A DNA stretch of 5,546 bases from Lamprocystis purpurea (lineage in GTDB: Bacteria; Pseudomonadota; Gammaproteobacteria; Chromatiales; Chromatiaceae): positions 1 to 5,546 of the forward strand of contig DYRB01000228.1 of NCBI GenBank assembly GCA_020718945.1. The letters run 5' to 3'. The position numbers and the translations under genes are program-made. Below the pieces are notes generated by a model. The model saw nothing but the letters and a program-made list of their open reading frames with translations, searched no databases and was not told where the DNA came from. Of the stretch, positions 4,740 through 5,546 are shown one piece after another; the first letter of the stretch is position 1, and each line of letters starts with the position of its first letter.

Positions 4740-5446
4740 CCGTGCCGGGTCGCGATCAGGTGCTTATCCTGATCCGTCACGGCCACAGCGACTGGAACCT
4801 GACCCACCGCCTGACCGGCTGGACGGACATAGCCCTGACCCGGGTCGGTCTGGACGAGGGCGCCGAGGCCGGCCGCCGGTTGGCCGCCGCCGGGTACGGC
4901 ATCGACGAGGCCCATGTCTCGGTGCTGCGCCGCACCCGTCAGACCGCAGAGGCCCTGCTCACCGCCCTGGGCGCACCCGCCGCGCCCATCCAGGGCACCT
5001 GGCGCCTCAACGAGCGCCATTACGGCGCCCTGCAGGGCATGACCCGACCGGAGATCCTGGTCCGCTGGGGCGAGGCCCAGTCCCGGCGCTGGTGGCGGGG
5101 CTACCTGGAGGCCCCGCCGCCGGTGGACCCGGGGGACCCCCGCCACCCGCGCCAGGACCCGCTGTATGCCGACCTCGACCCGGCCCTGCTGCCCGCCACC
5201 GAGAGCCTGCGGGACTGCCAGGGCCGCACCCTGCCCTACTGGCGCGAGGTCCTGGCCCCGCGCATCGCCGCCGGGCGGCGGCTGCTGGTGGTCAGCCATG
5301 GCAACACCCTGCGCGGGTTGGTGATGCACCTGGACGGGATCACTGCCGAGGCCATGGAGTTGGTGGAGATACCCTCGGGGGTGCCGCTGATCTACCGATT
5401 CGGCCCGGACCTGCGGGTGCTGGGGCGGGACTGGCTGTGGACGTAG
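4736..5446 (+). CDS. gpmA: 2,3-bisphosphoglycerate-dependent phosphoglycerate mutase
   Basis: GpmA interconverts 3- and 2-phosphoglycerate in glycolysis and gluconeogenesis, using a phosphohistidine primed by 2,3-bisphosphoglycerate. The 236-residue protein shows the full family pattern: LILIRHGHSDWNL (phospho-accepting H15), LTGWTDIALT, SVLRRTRQTAEALL (R66), TWRLNERHYGALQGM (E93), the mutase-specific insert with WRGYLEAPPPV and DPLYADLDPALLPATESLRD, VVSHGNTLRGLVMHLDGI (H188), and EIPSGVPLIYRF near the end. The residues sit four positions later than in the roughly 250-residue E. coli enzyme. The ATG at 4736 overlaps the stop of the preceding gene as ATGA, so the two are probably translationally coupled. 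The ribosome binding site is weak, which also fits coupling. No terminator is visible within the 100 bases that follow. All key residues are present and the assignment is secure. Confidence 0.95.
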   Translation: MTVPGRDQVLILIRHGHSDWNLTHRLTGWTDIALTRVGLDEGAEAGRRLAAAGYGIDEAHVSVLRRTRQTAEALLTALGAPAAPIQGTWRLNERHYGALQGMTRPEILVRWGEAQSRRWWRGYLEAPPPVDPGDPRHPRQDPLYADLDPALLPATESLRDCQGRTLPYWREVLAPRIAAGRRLLVVSHGNTLRGLVMHLDGITAEAMELVEIPSGVPLIYRFGPDLRVLGRDWLWT

Positions 5447-5464
5447 CTCCCCGGTCGAGGTGGA

Positions 5465-5478
5465 TGATCGCCCGATCA
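5465..5478. repeat. Short palindrome after gpmA
   Basis: TGATCG-CC-CGATCA is a perfect inverted repeat 19 bases after the gpmA stop. No T-tract follows it on the plus strand (the next bases are A-rich), so it is not a standard terminator. It might be a weak mRNA end structure or a protein site. Confidence 0.3.
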
Positions 5479-5498
5479 ACCTAAAAAAGCAGTTGAGC

Positions 5499-5528
5499 CG
5501 CAAATGAACGCAAATAGACGCAAATAAA
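5499..5528. repeat. Three tandem copies of a 10-bp CGCAAAT unit
   Basis: CGCAAATGAA, CGCAAATAGA and CGCAAATAAA follow one another without gaps. The first seven bases are identical in all copies and the last three vary. A 10-bp period is about one DNA helix turn. Arrays of this kind occur as dispersed intergenic elements in several environmental proteobacteria. The array lies close to the window edge. Confidence 0.7.
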
Positions 5529-5546
5529 CAAGGACTTCGTGTCGCT

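Noticed and set aside
5465..5485. Palindrome after gpmA as a terminator
   Set aside because: Only a short stem with a 2- to 4-base loop, followed by A residues and not T residues on the transcribed strand.

Overview
The window is G+C-rich DNA (a hand-counted line inside hupK is 47/60 G+C) from a proteobacterium. It carries an accessory gene of a [NiFe] uptake hydrogenase (hupK), the start of what looks like a hydrogenase regulator (hupR/hoxA type), the start of a Uma2-type gene, and gpmA. Together these fit a gammaproteobacterium, and a purple sulfur bacterium of the Chromatiaceae is my best guess. That placement is inference from gene content; no rRNA or other phylogenetic marker is present.

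Left part (1-824, minus strand). An unrecognised gene runs off the left edge and has a clearly lower G+C content. Next to it is a gene graveyard. A Uma2-family start with an excellent ribosome binding site stops after 47 codons. About 150 bases with no gene follow. Then comes the first 27 or so codons of a response regulator that breaks off into unrelated sequence. At least one rearrangement or deletion appears to have removed the rest of the regulator.

Centre (821-3393, minus strand). Three reading frames are translationally coupled and read leftwards. They encode an exported protein that joins an alpha/beta-hydrolase-like region to a TlpA-type thioredoxin domain (WCPPC), then HupK (scaffold for hydrogenase Fe-cofactor assembly), then the truncated regulator. 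The overlaps are GTGA between the first and second and ATGA between the second and third. The coupling suggests the redox protein and HupK serve the same uptake hydrogenase, whose structural genes lie outside the window.

Divergent unit (3494-3971, plus strand). A near-consensus sigma-70 promoter (TTGACA, 17 bp, TATTAT) has an inverted repeat in its spacer. It drives a 115-residue protein with an N-terminal hydrophobic segment, ended by a strong intrinsic terminator. The protein is built from two diverged copies of a roughly 28-residue unit, and I do not recognise the family. This self-contained unit is the most novel-looking element here.

Right part (3995-5546, plus strand). A moderate promoter and a short hairpin-rich leader precede two coupled histidine-phosphatase-superfamily genes: a general phosphatase-like protein and the glycolytic phosphoglycerate mutase GpmA. 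The window ends in a short tandem repeat of a 10-bp CGCAAAT unit.
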